This document shows positions 16,681-25,289 of a stretch of DNA of 64,000 nt, piece after piece. The translations under genes were made by a program, and so were the position numbers. Source of the DNA: Kitasatospora papulosa (GTDB lineage Bacteria; Actinomycetota; Actinomycetes; Streptomycetales; Streptomycetaceae); the NCBI RefSeq assembly GCF_000717245.1, contig NZ_JNYQ01000004.1, positions 186,001 through 250,000 of the forward strand. Direction: 5' to 3'. How positions within the stretch are numbered: the stretch's first letter is position 1; the number at the start of each line of letters is the position of its first letter. The notes under the pieces were generated by a model, which had not been told where the DNA came from, ran no database searches, and saw only the letters and a program-made list of their open reading frames with translations.

Positions 16681-17319
16681 GTGGCGATGTTCCGACTCCA
16701 AGGCAGCAAGACGCTCGCCGTCGACCTGACAGGCGACGCCGTCAAGGCGAAGAACGGCTCGATGGTCGCGTACGACGGCCGGATGGCGTTCAAGAAGATG
16801 TCGGGCGGCGGTGAGGGGCTCCGTGGCATGGTGACCCGCCGGCTGACCGGCGAGCAGATGGAAGTGATGGAGGTGAAGGGGCAGGGCACCTGCTATTTCG
16901 CCGACCGGGCGAGCGAGATCAACCTCGTGTCGCTGCACGGCGACACCCTCTACGTCGAGGCCAGCAATCTGCTGGCCACGGACGCCGGGCTGCGCACCGG
17001 CACCTCCTTCACGGGTCTCCGTGGCGGGGCGAGCGGCAACGGCCTGTTCACCACGACCGTCGAGGGCACCGGTCAGGCGGCGATCATGTCGGACGGCACC
17101 GCCGTGGTGCTGCGGGTGTCGCCCCAGTACCCGCTGAACGTCGACCCCGGCGCCTACATCGCCCACCAGGGCAGGCTCCAGCAGCACTTCCAGTCCGGGG
17201 TGAACTTCCGGACGTTCATGGGTGAGGGCTCCGGGGAGTCCTTCCAGATCCGCTTCGAGGGCGACGGGCTCGTCTACGTGCAGCCCAGCGAGCGGAACAC
17301 CGTCGGGGGCGATGTCTGA
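16681..17319 (+). CDS. AIM24 family protein, first of three
   Basis: 212 residues from GTG at 16681; an alternative ATG lies two codons later. No Shine-Dalgarno sequence is visible upstream, and a TAACGT hexamer 7 bp before the start could mean a leaderless mRNA. The AIM24 beta-sandwich signatures are present: GQGTCYFADRASEINLV, DTLYVEASNLLA and the closing GEGSGESFQIRF. The family (also called TIGR00266) includes mitochondrial inner-membrane organiser AIM24; in bacteria the function is unsettled. It overlaps the next gene by 1 bp (TGATG). Confidence 0.85.
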   Translation: MAMFRLQGSKTLAVDLTGDAVKAKNGSMVAYDGRMAFKKMSGGGEGLRGMVTRRLTGEQMEVMEVKGQGTCYFADRASEINLVSLHGDTLYVEASNLLATDAGLRTGTSFTGLRGGASGNGLFTTTVEGTGQAAIMSDGTAVVLRVSPQYPLNVDPGAYIAHQGRLQQHFQSGVNFRTFMGEGSGESFQIRFEGDGLVYVQPSERNTVGGDV

Positions 17320-17969
17320 TGCCGTTCCGTGAGATCAACTCGAAGATGGTCGAGGCCTCGGTGGAGCCCGGCCGGAAGATGTACAGCCAGCGCGGCGCGA
17401 TGCTCGCGTACCGGGGCGACGTCTCCTTCACCCCGGACATCCGGGGCGGGCAGGGCGGCCTGGCGTCGATGATCGGCCGGCGGGTGGCGAACGAGGCGAC
17501 CCCGCTGATGACGGTCGAGGGCAGCGGCACGGTGATGTTCGGCCACGGGGGCCATCACATCCAGGTGATCGACCTGACGGGCGACACCCTCTATGTGGAG
17601 GCCGACCGGCTGCTCGCCTTCGACGGGACGCTCCGGCAGGGCACCATGTTCATGGGCTCGCAGGGCGGAGTCATGGGCATGGTCCGCGGGCAGGTGACCG
17701 GACAGGGCCTGTTCACGACGACGCTGGGGGGCCACGGCTCGGTGGCCGTGATGGCGCACGGCGGGGTGGTCGAGCTGCCGATCGCACCGGGACGGCCGGT
17801 CCACGTGGACCCGCAGGCGTACGTCGCCCACCACGGGGACGTGACCAACAAGCTGTCCACCGCGCTCGGCTGGCGCGACATGGTGGGGCGCGGTTCCGGC
17901 GAGGCGTTCCAGCTGGAGCTCAGCGGCAACGGAGCGGTGTACGTCCAGGCGTCGGAGGAGAAGCTGTGA
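17319..17969 (+). CDS. AIM24 family protein, second of three
   Basis: 216 residues. The start ATG overlaps the preceding stop. It keeps the AIM24 pattern (EGSGTVMFGHGGHHIQVIDL, DTLYVEADRLLAFDG, GRGSGEAFQLEL). It is rich in Gly and Met in a central GSQGGVMGMVRGQ loop and ends in a short YVQASEEKL tail. It is recognisably similar to the first copy, indicating tandem duplication. Overlap of 4 bp with the third copy. Confidence 0.85.
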   Translation: MPFREINSKMVEASVEPGRKMYSQRGAMLAYRGDVSFTPDIRGGQGGLASMIGRRVANEATPLMTVEGSGTVMFGHGGHHIQVIDLTGDTLYVEADRLLAFDGTLRQGTMFMGSQGGVMGMVRGQVTGQGLFTTTLGGHGSVAVMAHGGVVELPIAPGRPVHVDPQAYVAHHGDVTNKLSTALGWRDMVGRGSGEAFQLELSGNGAVYVQASEEKL

Positions 17970-18739
17970 GCACACCCGTGGTTCTCGACCCGATGACGCT
18001 GCCGTCGGACGACAACGTCAACGCCTACACCTTCTGCGTGGAGCTCAAGGGGAGCCAGTGGTTCCTGCAGAAGGGCAAGATGATCGCCTACTACGGACAG
18101 ATCCAGTTCGACGGCATCGGGCACGGCCGCTTCGAGCGGCTGATCCGTACGAGCTTCCACTCACCGCTGCACGCGAGCGACTGGGTGGTGGCCGAGGGCA
18201 GCGGCAAGATGCTGCTCGCCGACCGGGCCTTCGACGTGAACTCCTTCGACCTGGAGGACGGCAACCTCACGATCCGGTCCGGCAACCTCCTGGCCTACCA
18301 GCCGACCCTGGCACTGAAGCAGTCGATCGTCCCGGGCTTCCTGACCCTGATCGGCACCGGGAAGTTCGTCGCCGCGTCCAACGGTCCCGTGGTCTTCATG
18401 GAACCGCCGCTGCGGGTGGATCCGCAGGCGCTGGTCGGGTGGGCGGACTGCCCCTCCCCCTGCCACCACTACGACCACGGCTACATGACGGGCGTGATGG
18501 GCGGGCTGCGCTCGCTGACCGGGATCGGCGGAACCTCGGGCGAGGAGCACCAGTTCGAGTTCGTCGGGGCGGGCACGGTGCTGCTGCAGTCGACCGAGGT
18601 GCTGATGCCCGAACAGGCGACCGGCGGCGTGCCGCACGAGCCCGGTGTGCCGGGCGGCGGACCGGGAGGCGGTCAACACGGCTCCACACCCCGCATGCCC
18701 GGTCAGCTGGGGGACCTCCAGCGTCGCTTCGGGCTGTGA
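17966..18739 (+). CDS. AIM24 family protein, third of three, with Gly/Pro tail
   Basis: 257 residues. The GTG start lies in the previous stop (GTGA). The AIM24 core is present (EGSGKMLLADRAFDVNSF, NLTIRSGNLLAY, GGTSGEEHQFEF). It differs from its neighbours by a CPSPCHHYDHGYM insertion with potential metal ligands and by a C-terminal 45-residue Gly/Pro/Gln-rich tail. The three genes form one tightly coupled operon. Confidence 0.85.
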   Translation: MSTPVVLDPMTLPSDDNVNAYTFCVELKGSQWFLQKGKMIAYYGQIQFDGIGHGRFERLIRTSFHSPLHASDWVVAEGSGKMLLADRAFDVNSFDLEDGNLTIRSGNLLAYQPTLALKQSIVPGFLTLIGTGKFVAASNGPVVFMEPPLRVDPQALVGWADCPSPCHHYDHGYMTGVMGGLRSLTGIGGTSGEEHQFEFVGAGTVLLQSTEVLMPEQATGGVPHEPGVPGGGPGGGQHGSTPRMPGQLGDLQRRFGL

Positions 18740-18823
18740 GCGGTAGTCTGCGGAGTGTGATGTCCAGGGGGCGCGTGCGCGGACTCACACTCCCACAGTT
18801 CGTCCGGCTTTCAACATCTTAGG

Positions 18824-18829
18824 TAGAAT
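18824..18829 (+). promoter_or_regulatory. Possible -10 box of a leaderless MarR gene
   Basis: TAGAAT lies 7 bp before the ATG at 18837, which has no ribosome site. Transcription would start at or next to the start codon. No convincing -35 box is visible. Confidence 0.35.
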
Positions 18830-18836
18830 CCCACGT

Positions 18837-19316
18837 ATGGAGATGACCGAGACGGCCACTCGATGGCTGACCGATGCGGAGCAGTGCGCCTGGCGCACCC
18901 ACCTTGACGTCAGCAGACTGCTGACGCATCAGCTGGAGAAGGACCTCCAGCCGTTCGGCCTGACCATGAACGACTACGAGATCCTGGTCAACCTCTCCGA
19001 ATCGGACGACCGGCGGATGCGGATGAGCGATCTCGCCGCCGCCACCCTGCAGTCCAAGAGCAGGCTCTCGCACCAGATCACCCGCATGGAGAACGCCGGC
19101 CTGGTGCGGCGCGAGCACTGCGAGTCGGACCGGCGCGGGCTGTTCGCGGTCCTCACCGACCTCGGCGGCGAGACGATGCGCAAGGTCGCACCGCACCATG
19201 TCGAGTCGGTGCGCAGGCACTTCATGGACCTGCTCTCCCCCGGCGAACTCTCCGAACTGCACGCGGCGCTGACCCCGATCGCGGAGCACCTGCGCGGACG
19301 GCGCGGCAAGCCGTAG
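18837..19316 (+). CDS. MarR family transcriptional regulator
   Basis: 159 residues. The winged helix is complete: NDYEILVNLSESDDRRMRMSDLAAATLQSKSRLSHQITRMENAGLVRREHCESDRRG. It ends only 3 bp from the convergent histidine kinase gene. Targets and ligand are unknown. No ribosome site is apparent, in keeping with a leaderless transcript. It is separate from the AIM24 operon, with a 97-bp gap. Confidence 0.9.
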   Translation: MEMTETATRWLTDAEQCAWRTHLDVSRLLTHQLEKDLQPFGLTMNDYEILVNLSESDDRRMRMSDLAAATLQSKSRLSHQITRMENAGLVRREHCESDRRGLFAVLTDLGGETMRKVAPHHVESVRRHFMDLLSPGELSELHAALTPIAEHLRGRRGKP

Positions 19317-19319
19317 CCC

Positions 19320-20783
19320 TCACCCCTCCTCGGCCGCCGTCGGCCGCCGGCTCCCGCCCGCGGCCGCCGGCAGGCGCAGGGTGAACCGCGCGCCGCCGCC
19401 GGACGCCGTACCCACCGCGAGGGTGCCACCGTGCCGGGTGGCCACGTCACGGGCGATGGCCAGGCCGAGCCCGGCCCCGCCGTCGTCACGGCTGCGGGCG
19501 TCGTCCAGACGTACGAACCGCTCGAAGATCCGGTCGCGTTCCGCCTCGGGCACGCCCGCGCCGTCGTCGGTGACCTCGACGAGCACGTCACCCCGGTCGG
19601 CCCGCACCGAGACGGCCACCGCATGTTCCGCGTGACGCTCGGCGTTGTCCAGGAGGTTGCCCACCACACGGGCCAACTGCCCACGGGATCCGGTCACTTC
19701 GAGTGGACCCGCGTCAGCCACGGACACCTCCGGCGGGATCCGGTCGGCCCCCCGCTGGGAGACCGCCTCGCGGACCAGGGACCCCAGGTCGACCTCCGTG
19801 CGCCCCGGCCGCTCCCCCGCGTCCAGCCGGGCGAGCAGCAGCAGGTCCGTGGCCAGGTCCTGGAGGCGTACGGTGTCGGCGACCGCGCCGGGGACGTCCA
19901 GCAGCTCGGGGTGGGCCGCCCCCACTTCCAACTGGGTGCGGAGCGAGGCGATCGGGCTGCGCAGTTCGTGCGAGGCGTCGGCGACGAAGCGCCGCTGCCG
20001 GCCGACCGACGCCTCCAGCACGGTCAGGGTCTCGTTGGTCGTCCGGGCCAGCCGCGCGATCTCGTCGCGCGAGTCCGGCTCCGGGACACGGCGGCCCAGG
20101 TCCTCGGACGCGGTGATCGCGGCCAGCTCCCGCCGGATGCCCTCCACCGGCCGCAGTGCGCGGCGGGTGACCAGCCAGGTCACCCCGGCGACGACGAGCA
20201 GCATGAGGGGCAGCCCGGTCAGCATGGAGTTGCGTACGGTGTCCACGGCCTCCTGCTCGGCCGCCAGCGGAGCGCCCGCGTGGACGGTCAGGGTGACGTC
20301 CTTGTCCGTGGTCAGCTCGACGGAGGCGAAACGGTAGTCGGCCGTCTCGCCGTCGACGGTGGCGGTGCCGTTCGCGAAGTCCGGCTGGTCGGAGGACACC
20401 TCACCCCGGGCCGGGGTGCTCACGTCGTGATCGTCGTCATCGTCGCCCCCCGGGCTCGGCACCGGGGCCGACGGCACCGGTTCGACCTCGGACGTGCCCG
20501 TACCCGAGACCGACTCCAGGTCCTTGGAGACGGCCACCACGCGCCCCGCCTCGTCGGTCACCTGGACGGGATGGATCTCCTCGTCCCCCAGCTCCAGCTC
20601 CGTGTACACCGACCCCAGGGCCAGCTGCCCGGCCACCTCCCGCGCGGCCACCTCGGCCTCCAGGCCCGCCCGGTCCGTCAGATTGCCCCGCAGCACCAGG
20701 AGGACGGCCAGCCCGGCGACCGTCAGCGCGACGGCCACGACCAGGGTGGCGCCCAGGGCGGCCCTGGCCCGTACCGACCTCAC
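19320..20783 (-). CDS. Two-component sensor histidine kinase
   Basis: 487 residues from the GTG at 20783 (VRSVRARAALGAT), which overlaps the response regulator stop by 4 bp. Order: TM1 (ALGATLVVAVALTVAGLAVLLVL), an extracytoplasmic Asp-rich sensor (with an SPGGDDDDDHDV run), TM2 (LPLMLLVVAGVTWLV), HAMP, the H-box FVADASHELRSPIASLRTQLE with the phospho-His, the N-box NLLDNAERH, and G-boxes (DDGAGVP, GGAGLGLAIARDV). Partner of the regulator upstream. The Asp-rich sensor and the Asp-rich exported PepSY protein encoded divergently suggest a metal or cation signal, but that is inference. Confidence 0.92.
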   Translation of the reverse strand: MRSVRARAALGATLVVAVALTVAGLAVLLVLRGNLTDRAGLEAEVAAREVAGQLALGSVYTELELGDEEIHPVQVTDEAGRVVAVSKDLESVSGTGTSEVEPVPSAPVPSPGGDDDDDHDVSTPARGEVSSDQPDFANGTATVDGETADYRFASVELTTDKDVTLTVHAGAPLAAEQEAVDTVRNSMLTGLPLMLLVVAGVTWLVTRRALRPVEGIRRELAAITASEDLGRRVPEPDSRDEIARLARTTNETLTVLEASVGRQRRFVADASHELRSPIASLRTQLEVGAAHPELLDVPGAVADTVRLQDLATDLLLLARLDAGERPGRTEVDLGSLVREAVSQRGADRIPPEVSVADAGPLEVTGSRGQLARVVGNLLDNAERHAEHAVAVSVRADRGDVLVEVTDDGAGVPEAERDRIFERFVRLDDARSRDDGGAGLGLAIARDVATRHGGTLAVGTASGGGARFTLRLPAAAGGSRRPTAAEEG

Positions 20784-21439
20784 AGCGCCTCCAGCCGGTA
20801 GCCGGCGCCGCGTACCGTACGGATCGCCGCGGCGCCGAGCTTGCGGCGCAGGGTGCTGATGTAGACCTCGACGATGTTCGGGTCGCCGTCGTAGGCGAAG
20901 TCCCAGACGTGCTCCAGGATGTCCGCCTTGCTGACCACCTCGCCCGCCCGCCGCACGAGCTGTTCCAGGACCGCGAACTCCTTCGTCGTGAGGGTGACTT
21001 CGTCCTCGCCCCGGTGCACCCGCCGGGCGGCGGTGTCCATCCGCAGCGTCCCGGCGGTCAGCACCGGCGAGGCGGAGCCGCCGCGGCGGCGCAGCAGCGC
21101 CCTGACACGGGCGACGAGCACGACGTACGAGAACGGCTTGGTCAGGTAGTCGTCGGCGCCCGTGTCCAAACCCTCCGCCTCGTCGTACTCCCCGTCCTTC
21201 GCGGTCAGCATCAGGATCGGCGTCTCGTGCCCGGCGGCCCGCAGGGCGGCGCAGATCCGGTAGCCGTTCATCCCGGGGAGCATGATGTCGAGGACCACGA
21301 GGTCGTACACGCCCTGGCCGGCCAGGTGCAGGCCCTCCAGTCCGTCGTGCACGACGTCGACGGCGAAGCCCTCGGCGGTCAGCCCCCTCGCGAGGGACGT
21401 GGCGAGGCGCTTCTCGTCCTCCACGATCAACAGGCGCAT
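20780..21439 (-). CDS. OmpR/CutR-type response regulator
   Basis: 219 residues. Receiver domain: MRLLIVEDEKRLA with the acidic pocket, phospho-acceptor Asp51 in VVLDIMLPG, Thr in MLTAKD and Lys in TKPFS. The C-terminal winged helix is of OmpR type (KADILEHVWDFAYDGDPNIVEVYISTLRRKL, then RTVRGAGYRL). It is translationally coupled to the kinase. It faces the PepSY gene across a 118-bp gap containing repeated TTCAG boxes, likely its own binding sites. Confidence 0.94.
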   Translation of the reverse strand: MRLLIVEDEKRLATSLARGLTAEGFAVDVVHDGLEGLHLAGQGVYDLVVLDIMLPGMNGYRICAALRAAGHETPILMLTAKDGEYDEAEGLDTGADDYLTKPFSYVVLVARVRALLRRRGGSASPVLTAGTLRMDTAARRVHRGEDEVTLTTKEFAVLEQLVRRAGEVVSKADILEHVWDFAYDGDPNIVEVYISTLRRKLGAAAIRTVRGAGYRLEAL

Positions 21440-21460
21440 GGGGCAAGCTTCCCAAACCGA

Positions 21461-21499
21461 ACCTGAAGACGCCTTCAGGTGACTTCAGGCTGTGTTCAG
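21461..21499. promoter_or_regulatory. Candidate response-regulator boxes (TTCAG repeats)
   Basis: TTCAG occurs at 21474, 21484 and 21495, 10-11 bp apart as expected for OmpR-type dimers on one helix face. The first is also the right arm of a perfect ACCTGAAG/CTTCAGGT dyad (21461-21480). The site lies between the divergent regulator and PepSY genes. Confidence 0.6.
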
Positions 21500-21557
21500 C
21501 ATCGCCCGGCCAGGGTGGTTCCCGTCGCACCACACATCCCATCGGGGAGGAACCACC

Positions 21558-22181
21558 ATGAAGCGCAACATCGCCGTCGCCACTCTCACCGCGGCCGTAC
21601 TCGTCGGCGGCGGGCTCGTCGCCACCGCGGCCTTCGCCGACTCCGACAGCGGCGGGAAGGACGACCGGACGGCAGCGGCGGACCGGACCGCCGCAGACAC
21701 CGGGGCGGCCGGCCGCGTCGGTGTCGACGGGGCCGTCGCCGCCGCGCTGAAGGCGGTCCCGGGCACGGTCACCGAGGCCGAGCGGGACGAGGACGACGAC
21801 GACCGTGCCCGCGCTGTGTGGGAGCTCGACGTGTACGGCTCCGACCGGGTCTGGCACGACGTGACGGTGGACGCGTCGAGCGGCAAGGTACTGTCCGACC
21901 GCGAGGACGACGGCGACGACGACCGCGACCGGCACGCGCCCCGCTCCTCGGCGGTCTCCCTGGACGCGGCGGTGAAGGCGGCGCTCGCCCAGCAGCCCGG
22001 CACGGTGACGTCGGTGGACCTGGACGACGACGATGACGACGACAACGACCGCGGCAAGCGTGCCCCGCACTGGGACGTCGACGTCACGGGCAAGGACGGC
22101 AAGCAGCACGAGCTGCGCGTCGACGCGAAGAGCGGCAAGGTCACCGTGGACCGGGACGACAACGACGGTGACGACGACTGA
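21558..22181 (+). CDS. Exported Asp-rich protein with two PepSY domains
   Basis: 207 residues from the ATG at 21558 (MKRNIAVATLTAAVLVGGG), with GGGGAGG upstream. A signal peptide ends near ATAAFA. Two PepSY repeats follow (GVDGAVAAALKAVPGTVTEAE... and SLDAAVKAALAQQPGTVTSVD...), each ending in WELDVYG or HWDVDVTG and a SSGKV/KSGKV strand. Asp-rich runs (DEDDDD, DDDDDDDND) between and after them look like cation-binding sites. PepSY proteins are usually protease inhibitors or cell-surface modulators. It is probably the main target of the divergent two-component system. Confidence 0.88.
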   Translation: MKRNIAVATLTAAVLVGGGLVATAAFADSDSGGKDDRTAAADRTAADTGAAGRVGVDGAVAAALKAVPGTVTEAERDEDDDDRARAVWELDVYGSDRVWHDVTVDASSGKVLSDREDDGDDDRDRHAPRSSAVSLDAAVKAALAQQPGTVTSVDLDDDDDDDNDRGKRAPHWDVDVTGKDGKQHELRVDAKSGKVTVDRDDNDGDDD

Positions 22182-22297
22182 GCACGGCGATCGGGTCGGG
22201 CGGACAGCCGCCGGCGCGCGGGGAGAGCCGTGCCCGGCCCGCCCGCGTCACCCCGGCCTGCCCGACCGCGGACGCGCGCCCAGGGGGCGGGACCGGT

Positions 22298-22325
22298 TCC
22301 CGGGCGGCCCGCACGCCGCCCGGGA
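22298..22325. terminator. Bidirectional stem-loop terminator
   Basis: A perfect 11-bp stem (TCCCGGGCGGC with GCCGCCCGGGA) around CCGCAC, between convergent PepSY (ends 22181) and meaB (ends 22331). Confidence 0.8.
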
Positions 22326-22330
22326 GACCG

Positions 22331-23293
22331 TCAGTTCCCGCCGGTGAGCCCCGCGACCAGCTCGTCCGCCGCCGCGTACGGGTCGAGGCCTCCGGCCACG
22401 ATCCGTTCCGCGAGCGCGTCCAGCCGGCGGTCGCCGTGCAGGTCGGCGATCCGCTCACGGAGCGCGGTGACGGCGATCGTCTCGACCTCCCGGGCCGCGC
22501 GCGCCGTGCGCCGCTCGGCCAGGACACCGCGCTCCTCCATCCACGCCCGGTGCTTCTCCAGGGCCTCGACCACCTCGTCGAGGCCCTCGCCCCGGGCGGC
22601 GACCGTCTTCACGATCGGCGGCCGCCAGTCGCCGGGCCCCCGGGACTCCCCCAGGCCCAGCATGTGGTTCAGCTCGCGGGCGGTGGCGTCCGCCCCGTCC
22701 CGGTCGGCCTTGTTGACCACGTACACGTCGCCGATCTCCAGGATCCCGGCCTTGGCCGCCTGGATCCCGTCGCCCATGCCGGGCGCGAGGAGCACGACGG
22801 AGGTGTCGGCCTGGGAGGCGATCTCCACCTCCGACTGGCCGACCCCCACCGTCTCGACGAGGATCACGTCGCAGCCCGCCGCGTCCAGCACCCGGATCGC
22901 CTGCGGCGCGGACCACGCGAGACCGCCGAGATGGCCCCGGGTGGCCATGGAACGGATGTAGACGCCCGGGTCGGAGGCGTGCTCCGACATCCGGACGCGG
23001 TCGCCGAGGAGCGCGCCCCCGGAGAACGGCGACGACGGGTCGACGGCCAGCACCGCGACGCGTTTCCCCGCCTTCCGGTAGGCGGAGACCAGTGCCGAGG
23101 TCGAGGTGGACTTGCCGACACCCGGCGACCCGGTCAGGCCGACGACGTAGGCGTGGCCCGCGAGCGGCGCCAGCGCCGCCATCACCTCCCGCAGCTGCGG
23201 GGAGGCGCCCTCCACCAGGGAGATGAGCCGGGCCACCGCACGCGGCCTGCCCTCACGTGCCTGCTCGACCAGGGTGGGGACGTCCACCTTCAC
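22331..23293 (-). CDS. meaB: MeaB-type G3E GTPase, B12-mutase chaperone
   Basis: 320 residues. Walker A is GLTGSPGVGKST; the Mg/switch segment (AVDPSSPFSGGALLGDRVRM) and the switch III-like ETVGVGQSEVEIA are diagnostic of MeaB/ArgK. The guanine motif VVNKADRDGAD follows. MeaB gates insertion of adenosylcobalamin into methylmalonyl- or isobutyryl-CoA mutases and protects them from inactivation. It is 28 bp downstream of the thiolase gene and probably cotranscribed with it. IcmA at 9154-10854 is a plausible client in addition to the genome's methylmalonyl-CoA mutase. Confidence 0.92.
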   Translation of the reverse strand: MKVDVPTLVEQAREGRPRAVARLISLVEGASPQLREVMAALAPLAGHAYVVGLTGSPGVGKSTSTSALVSAYRKAGKRVAVLAVDPSSPFSGGALLGDRVRMSEHASDPGVYIRSMATRGHLGGLAWSAPQAIRVLDAAGCDVILVETVGVGQSEVEIASQADTSVVLLAPGMGDGIQAAKAGILEIGDVYVVNKADRDGADATARELNHMLGLGESRGPGDWRPPIVKTVAARGEGLDEVVEALEKHRAWMEERGVLAERRTARAAREVETIAVTALRERIADLHGDRRLDALAERIVAGGLDPYAAADELVAGLTGGN

Positions 23294-23321
23294 GCGGCCT
23301 CCTCGCTCGCTCGTACGGTGA

Positions 23322-24524
23322 CTACTTGCCCGGGACGCGGATGATCAACGCGTCGCCCTGGCCGCCGCCGCCGCACAGCGCCGCCGCCCCGGTGCCGCCG
23401 CCGCGCCGCTTCAGCTCCAGCGCGAGGTGCAGCACCACACGGGCGCCGGACATGCCGATGGGGTGGCCGAGCGCGATCGCGCCGCCGTTCACGTTCACCT
23501 TGTCGGACGTGACGCCGAGGTCCTTCATCGACTGGACCGCGACGGCCGCGAAGGCCTCGTTGATCTCGATGAGGTCGAGGTCCTCGACGCCGATGCCCTC
23601 CTTCTTCAGGGCGTGCCGGATGGCGTTGGACGGCTGCGACTGGAGCGAGTTGTCCGGACCCGCGACATTGCCGTGGGCGCCGATCTCGGCGATCCACTCC
23701 AGGCCCAGCTCCTCGGCCTTGACCTTGCTCATGACGACGACCGCGGCGGCGCCGTCGGAGATCTGCGAGGAGGTGCCCGCCGTGATCGTGCCGTCCTTGG
23801 TGAAGGCGGGCCGCAGCTTGCCGAGGGACTCGGCGGTCGTCTCGGGGCGGATGCCCTCGTCCTTGGCGAAGAGGACCGGGTCGCCCTTGCGCTGCGGGAT
23901 CTCGACCGGGGTGATCTCGGCCTCGAAGACGCCGTTCTTCTGGGCGGCGGCGGCGCGCTGGTGGGAGAGGGCGCCGATCTCGTCCTGGTCGGCGCGGGAC
24001 AGGCCCAGGCGGGTGTTGTGCTTCTCGGTGGACTCGCCCATCGGGATGTTCTCGTAGGCGTCCGTCAGGCCGTCGTACGCCATGGAGTCGAGCATCTCGA
24101 CCGCGCCGTACTTGTACCCCTCGCGGGACTTCGGGAGCAGGTGCGGGGCGTTGGTCATGGACTCCTGGCCGCCGGCCACCACGACGTCGAACTCGCCGGC
24201 GCGGATCAGCTGGTCCGCGAGGGCGATCGCGTCGAGCCCCGAGAGGCACACCTTGTTGACGGTGAGCGCGGGGACGTTCAGCGGGATCCCGGCCTTGACC
24301 GCCGCCTGACGCGCCGGGATCTGCCCTGCCCCGGCCTGGAGCACCTGGCCCATGATCACGTACTCGACCTGGTCGCCGCCGATCCCGGCACGGTCCAGCG
24401 CCGCCTTGATGGCGACGCCTCCGAGGTCGGCCCCGGAGAAGCTCTTCAGCGAGCCGAGGAGACGGCCCATGGGCGTACGCGCGCCCGCGACGATCACTGA
24501 GGTGGTTCCGGTCGTTCCTGACAT
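23322..24524 (-). CDS. Acetyl-CoA acetyltransferase (thiolase)
   Basis: 400 residues from the ATG at 24524 (MSGTTGTTSVIVAGARTP). The thiolase triad is intact: nucleophile Cys93 in VNKVCLSG, His354 in ALGHPIGMSG and Cys384 in ALCGGGGQGD. It condenses or splits acetyl-CoA/acetoacetyl-CoA, feeding butyryl-CoA metabolism along with 3-hydroxybutyryl-CoA dehydrogenase at 40592. It sits upstream of meaB and is divergent from methylmalonyl-CoA epimerase. The 133-bp promoter gap holds an imperfect dyad, GTACTGAGCGGTAC (about 24570-24583). Confidence 0.92.
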   Translation of the reverse strand: MSGTTGTTSVIVAGARTPMGRLLGSLKSFSGADLGGVAIKAALDRAGIGGDQVEYVIMGQVLQAGAGQIPARQAAVKAGIPLNVPALTVNKVCLSGLDAIALADQLIRAGEFDVVVAGGQESMTNAPHLLPKSREGYKYGAVEMLDSMAYDGLTDAYENIPMGESTEKHNTRLGLSRADQDEIGALSHQRAAAAQKNGVFEAEITPVEIPQRKGDPVLFAKDEGIRPETTAESLGKLRPAFTKDGTITAGTSSQISDGAAAVVVMSKVKAEELGLEWIAEIGAHGNVAGPDNSLQSQPSNAIRHALKKEGIGVEDLDLIEINEAFAAVAVQSMKDLGVTSDKVNVNGGAIALGHPIGMSGARVVLHLALELKRRGGGTGAAALCGGGGQGDALIIRVPGK

Positions 24525-24657
24525 GAGGCGCAGCCCCTTGGATTGATGTGAACGAGGGTTTACCTGAATGTACTGAGCGGTACGGCGCCCGTCATCCGGC
24601 TGTCGGTGTGATCGCGCGCACGTTGCGTAACCATCCCCGGGGCGCTGCACTGGTTCC

Positions 24658-25086
24658 ATGCTGACGCGAATCGACCACATCGGAATCGCTTGTTTCGACC
24701 TCGACAAGACAGTGGAGTTCTACCGCGCGACCTACGGCTTCGAGGTGTACCACTCCGAGGTCAACGAGGAGCAGGGCGTCCGGGAGGCCATGCTGAAGAT
24801 CAACGGCACCTCGGACGGCGGGTCTTCCTACCTCCAGCTGCTGGAGCCGACCCGTGAGGACTCGGCCGTCGGCAAGTGGCTGGCGAAGAACGGCGAGGGC
24901 GTGCACCACATCGCGTTCGGGACGGCGGACGTCGACGGGGAGGCCGCGGACATCCGCGGCAAGGGCGTCCGGGTGCTGTACGACGAGCCCAGGACCGGCT
25001 CGATGGGCTCCCGGATCACCTTCCTCCACCCCAAGGACTGCCACGGTGTCCTGACCGAACTGGTCACCTCGGCCCAAGAGCACTGA
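24658..25086 (+). CDS. mce: Methylmalonyl-CoA epimerase
   Basis: 142 residues, the usual size. It is a two-repeat vicinal-oxygen-chelate fold. Metal ligands are visible as His7 (RIDHIGIA), Gln in SYLQLLEP, His in GEGVHHIAFG and Glu in CHGVLTELV. It interconverts (2R)- and (2S)-methylmalonyl-CoA, linking propionyl-CoA to succinyl-CoA and to polyketide extender units. Divergent from thiolase-meaB. The hairpin downstream ends it before scy. Confidence 0.95.
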   Translation: MLTRIDHIGIACFDLDKTVEFYRATYGFEVYHSEVNEEQGVREAMLKINGTSDGGSSYLQLLEPTREDSAVGKWLAKNGEGVHHIAFGTADVDGEAADIRGKGVRVLYDEPRTGSMGSRITFLHPKDCHGVLTELVTSAQEH

Positions 25087-25185
25087 CCCGCCCGATACCA
25101 GGCCCGGTAGAGTGGGCGGTTCCGGGCCGGGGCCGGGTCGGGGCCGTGCCGCGTCCTCACCGTTGATCTGTCACCATTCCCCGGG

Positions 25186-25209
25186 GGACCGCTCGCCCGC
25201 GAGCGGTCC
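25186..25209 (+). terminator. Stem-loop terminator after mce
   Basis: A perfect 10-bp stem (GGACCGCTCG with CGAGCGGTCC) around CCCG, 100 bp past the mce stop and 80 bp before scy. Confidence 0.7.
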
Positions 25210-25289
25210 TCGTATGGAGAAGTGCGACCAGGGTTGGGGTCTCCCCTGCTCGAAGAAGTTGAGAGCTCGGGGAAGGATGGGACCGCGCA

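Noticed and set aside
19320..22109. Apparent 929-residue hybrid kinase
   Set aside because: The frame runs on upstream of the kinase GTG only because stops are rare in GC-rich DNA; the regulator lies in a different frame with its own start.
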